From Brevundimonas sp. (GTDB lineage: Bacteria > Pseudomonadota > Alphaproteobacteria > Caulobacterales > Caulobacteraceae): a stretch of DNA of 9,607 bases. The notes beneath the pieces were generated by a model. That model was not told the DNA's origin and did no database searches. It saw nothing but the letters and a program-made list of their open reading frames with translations. Within the stretch, counting starts at the first letter, position 1. Every line of letters begins with the position of its first letter. Made by a program: the position numbers and the translations under genes. This document shows, one piece after another, positions 7,701 through 9,607 of the stretch. The stretch spans positions 1 through 9,607 of the forward strand of contig JALAGW010000219.1 in NCBI GenBank assembly GCA_022712235.1, given 5' to 3'.

Positions 7701-8468
7701 TCATATCCTCACCTCCACGCCTTGCGTATCCAGGTAACGCTTGAGATCGGGAATCGCGATCGCGCCCGAGTGGAAGACGCTGGCGGCCAGGGCCCCGGAC
7801 ACATCGGCCTGCTGGAATACATCGCGGAAATGTTCGACCGCTCCGGCCCCGCCGGACGCCACCAGCGGAATGGTCAGCCGTCCCCGCGCTTCGGCCAGTT
7901 GGGCGATGTCATAGCCGCGCCGCACCCCGTCCTGATCAATGCAGTTCAGAACGATCTCGCCCGCGCCGAGGCTCTGGGCCTCCACGATCCAGTCCATGGT
8001 CAGCCTGCCCGCGCCGCGTCGCGCGTCGGGGTCGCCGGTGTATTTGTGCACCCGCCATTCGCCGTGCTGAAAGGCGCTGTCGACGCCGACGACGACGCAT
8101 TGCCGCCCCAGCCGAGCGGCCATTTCGCCGATCAGTTCGGGGCGCTCCAGGGCGGGGGAGTTGATCGACACCTTGTCCGCCCCGTGATCCAGACAGCGCG
8201 CCGCCTGTTCCACCGTGCGGATGCCGCCCGCCACGCAGAAGGGGATGTCCAGCAGCCGGGCGATGTCCTGCACCCAGCCATAGTCCAGCGTCCGCCCTTC
8301 CGGGCTGGCGGTGATGTCGTAGAAGACCAGTTCGTCTGCGCCCGCATCGCGATAGCGCGCGGCCAGTTCGGCGGCGTCGCCCATGTCGACGTGACCCTCG
8401 AACCTCACGCCCTTGACCACCCGTCCGTCCTTGACGTCCAGGCAGGGGATGATGCGTCTCGCGGTCAT
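7701..8468 (-). CDS. hisF: Imidazole glycerol phosphate synthase, cyclase subunit
   Basis: HisF is a (beta/alpha)8 barrel that, with ammonia from HisH, converts PRFAR to imidazole glycerol phosphate and AICAR (histidine synthesis, cytosol). Its 255 residues are typical. The catalytic aspartates fall exactly at the canonical numbers: Asp11 in IIPCLDVKDG and Asp130 in VVGVDS. Other signatures are LVFYDITAS (47-55), FCVAGGI (77-83), DKVSINSPAL (98-107) and ASGGAG. The active-site loop reads NCIDQDGVRRGYD (175-187), close to the E. coli type NQDGVRNGYD rather than the DRDGTK of most alphaproteobacterial HisF proteins. The start overlaps the hisA stop (ATGA, 8465-8468), so the two are coupled. Downstream is the palindromic repeat, then hisIE. 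Confidence 0.97.
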   Translation of the reverse strand: MTARRIIPCLDVKDGRVVKGVRFEGHVDMGDAAELAARYRDAGADELVFYDITASPEGRTLDYGWVQDIARLLDIPFCVAGGIRTVEQAARCLDHGADKVSINSPALERPELIGEMAARLGRQCVVVGVDSAFQHGEWRVHKYTGDPDARRGAGRLTMDWIVEAQSLGAGEIVLNCIDQDGVRRGYDIAQLAEARGRLTIPLVASGGAGAVEHFRDVFQQADVSGALAASVFHSGAIAIPDLKRYLDTQGVEVRI

Positions 8469-9199
8469 CCGGCCACCGCTTTCAGGGCCTCGGCCACGGT
8501 GAAGCGACTCTCATAGATGGCCCGCCCGACGATGGCCCCGTCGCAACCGAAGTCGCGCGCGGCGGTCAGATCGTCCAGCGACGCCACCCCGCCCGAGGCC
8601 TGGATTTTCAGCTCTGGTCGACGCCGCAACGCCTCGCCCAGCAGGTCGAGATTGGGTCCGGTCAGGGCGCCGTCGCGGCCCACGTCGGTCATCAGCACGT
8701 GGGTCAGAAACTCGGACGGATAGCGGTCCAGCACGCTCCACAGATCGACCCCCGCCGACTGGGTCCAGCCCTTCAGCGCCGGGACAGGCACGCTGTCTTC
8801 ATACCTCACATCCAGCGCCAGGGTGATGCGCTCGGACCCGAACCGCTCCAGCCAACCGATCACTTCGTCGGATTTCGTTACAGCCAGAGACCCGACCACG
8901 ACGCGGCTGACGCCGGCCTCCAGCAGCCGCTCGACATCGCCCTCGGAGCGCACGCCGCCGCCCGACTGGATCTTGACCGCGACCGAGGCCGCCAGTTCGC
9001 CGATCAGGCCATGCTGCATGGCGCGCCCGGCCTCGGCTCCGTCCAGATCGACAATGTGGACCCAGGCGGCGCCTTCGGCGGCGAAGGCGGCCAGACGTGA
9101 GGCCGGAACCTCGTCGTAACGGGTCACCTGATCGAACCGACCATGCATCAGGCGCACGCAGACGCCGTCCTTCAGGTCGATGGCGGGATAGACGATCAT
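8465..9199 (-). CDS. hisA: ProFAR isomerase (HisA)
   Basis: HisA is a (beta/alpha)8 barrel that isomerises ProFAR to PRFAR, the substrate of HisF/HisH. Its 244 residues are normal. The catalytic pair is Asp8 in YPAIDLKDG and Asp130 in LALDVR. Also visible are HIVDLDGA (48-55), SGGGVRSEGDVERLLEAGVSR (79-99), VVVGS, TDVGRDGALTGPN (171-183), QASGGV (200-205) and the phosphate-binding AIVGRAIYE. The segments RVVVGSLAV, LALDVR and HVLMTD look closer to E. coli/Xanthomonas HisA than to typical alphaproteobacterial ones. Start and stop both overlap their neighbours by four bases (hisH stop at 9196-9199, hisF start at 8465-8468). Confidence 0.97.
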   Translation of the reverse strand: MIVYPAIDLKDGVCVRLMHGRFDQVTRYDEVPASRLAAFAAEGAAWVHIVDLDGAEAGRAMQHGLIGELAASVAVKIQSGGGVRSEGDVERLLEAGVSRVVVGSLAVTKSDEVIGWLERFGSERITLALDVRYEDSVPVPALKGWTQSAGVDLWSVLDRYPSEFLTHVLMTDVGRDGALTGPNLDLLGEALRRRPELKIQASGGVASLDDLTAARDFGCDGAIVGRAIYESRFTVAEALKAVAG

Positions 9200-9607
9200 G
9201 CGGGCAACTCGAGGAAGTTCTTCAGGATACGGGCGCCCGCCGCGGCGGACCGCTCCGGGTGGAACTGGCAGCCCCAGCGGTTGGCGCTGTTGACCACGGC
9301 GGGGACAGGAATGCCGTAGTCGGCGGCGGCGAGGGTCGCCGGGCCGTCGGGGCAGACGAAGCCGTGGACGAAATAGGCCCAGTCGCCGTCCTTGATCCCC
9401 TCCAGCAGCGGGTCGGGCCGCCGGATCGCCAGCCGGCTCCAGCCCATGTGCGGCGAGGGCCGCGAGGGCGCGGGCGCGATGGCCTCGACCCGGCCGGGGA
9501 TCAGGCCCAGCAGATCGACCCCGCCGTCTTCGGCGCTGGTCTCGAACAGCAGCTGCTGGCCCAGACAGACGCCTAGCAGGGGACGCTTGAACCGCCGCAA
9601 CGGCTCG
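9196..9607 (-). CDS. hisH: Imidazole glycerol phosphate synthase, glutaminase subunit, 5'-partial
   Basis: HisH is the class I glutamine amidotransferase that supplies ammonia to HisF. The frame runs off the right edge; 136 residues are visible and the start is outside. The in-frame TTG at 9600 is internal, since the codons before it (Glu-Pro) continue the protein. Roughly 60 N-terminal residues are missing relative to E. coli HisH (catalytic Cys77). Visible are the nucleophile Cys in LLGVCLGQQLL, PHMGW, YFVHGF and the His/Glu of the triad in QFHPERS, followed by AAAGARILKNFLEL, very like the E. coli C-terminus. The stop overlaps the hisA start by four bases, so HisH, HisA and HisF are made from one coupled message. 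Confidence 0.95.
   Translation of the reverse strand, partial: EPLRRFKRPLLGVCLGQQLLFETSAEDGGVDLLGLIPGRVEAIAPAPSRPSPHMGWSRLAIRRPDPLLEGIKDGDWAYFVHGFVCPDGPATLAAADYGIPVPAVVNSANRWGCQFHPERSAAAGARILKNFLELPA

Noticed and set aside
7464..8516. A 350-codon open frame on the + strand across hisF, the repeat and the hisIE start
   Set aside because: It crosses the palindromic repeat and is antisense to two clear his genes; composition is typical of a shadow frame.

Overview
The window is a compact, GC-rich stretch of bacterial chromosome that looks alphaproteobacterial, most likely Caulobacterales (Brevundimonas or Caulobacter type). The taxonomic call is inference. It rests on a zwf-pgl-edd-glk Entner-Doudoroff operon in the order I recall from Caulobacter, on a Zwf whose N-terminal motif resembles the Zymomonas enzyme, on an EcfG-type promoter-like site, and on a palindromic intergenic repeat of a kind common in alphaproteobacteria. 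Nearly all bases are coding; the longest gap between genes is 160 bp (7541-7700), and a repeat fills most of it.

Left end, + strand (1-1454): the 3' three quarters of hmgA (homogentisate 1,2-dioxygenase, tyrosine/phenylalanine catabolism) overlaps by 4 bp a small cysteine-rich lipoprotein gene. A strong hairpin terminator follows. Everything to the right is on the - strand.

Middle (1470-6873, - strand): a tiny lipoprotein gene (1470-1745) has its own strong ribosome binding site and a good match to an EcfG general-stress promoter. Upstream of it lie glk, edd, pgl and zwf, transcribed as zwf-pgl-edd-glk. zwf/pgl and pgl/edd overlap, and a 26-nt gap separates edd from glk. Together they turn glucose into glucose-6-phosphate (Glk), then 6-phosphogluconolactone (Zwf), 6-phosphogluconate (Pgl) and KDPG (Edd). 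The KDPG aldolase gene eda is not in the window.

Right end (6914-9607, - strand): hisH (cut by the window edge), hisA and hisF form a tightly overlapping histidine-biosynthesis run, followed by hisIE, a fused bifunctional gene. Between hisF and hisIE sits an imperfect inverted repeat of about 144 bp (7544-7687). Its arms carry compensatory base changes, and one end supplies the hisIE ribosome binding site. The his proteins resemble the gammaproteobacterial (E. coli/Xanthomonas) versions more than the usual alphaproteobacterial ones, which suggests transfer of the cluster.

I found no CRISPR, transposase, phage, toxin-antitoxin or defence gene, and no tRNA or rRNA. Most of the window is well-known metabolism. 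The items worth a second look are the repeat between hisF and hisIE, the apparent origin of the his genes, the possible stress promoter of the small lipoprotein, and the lipoprotein coupled to hmgA.
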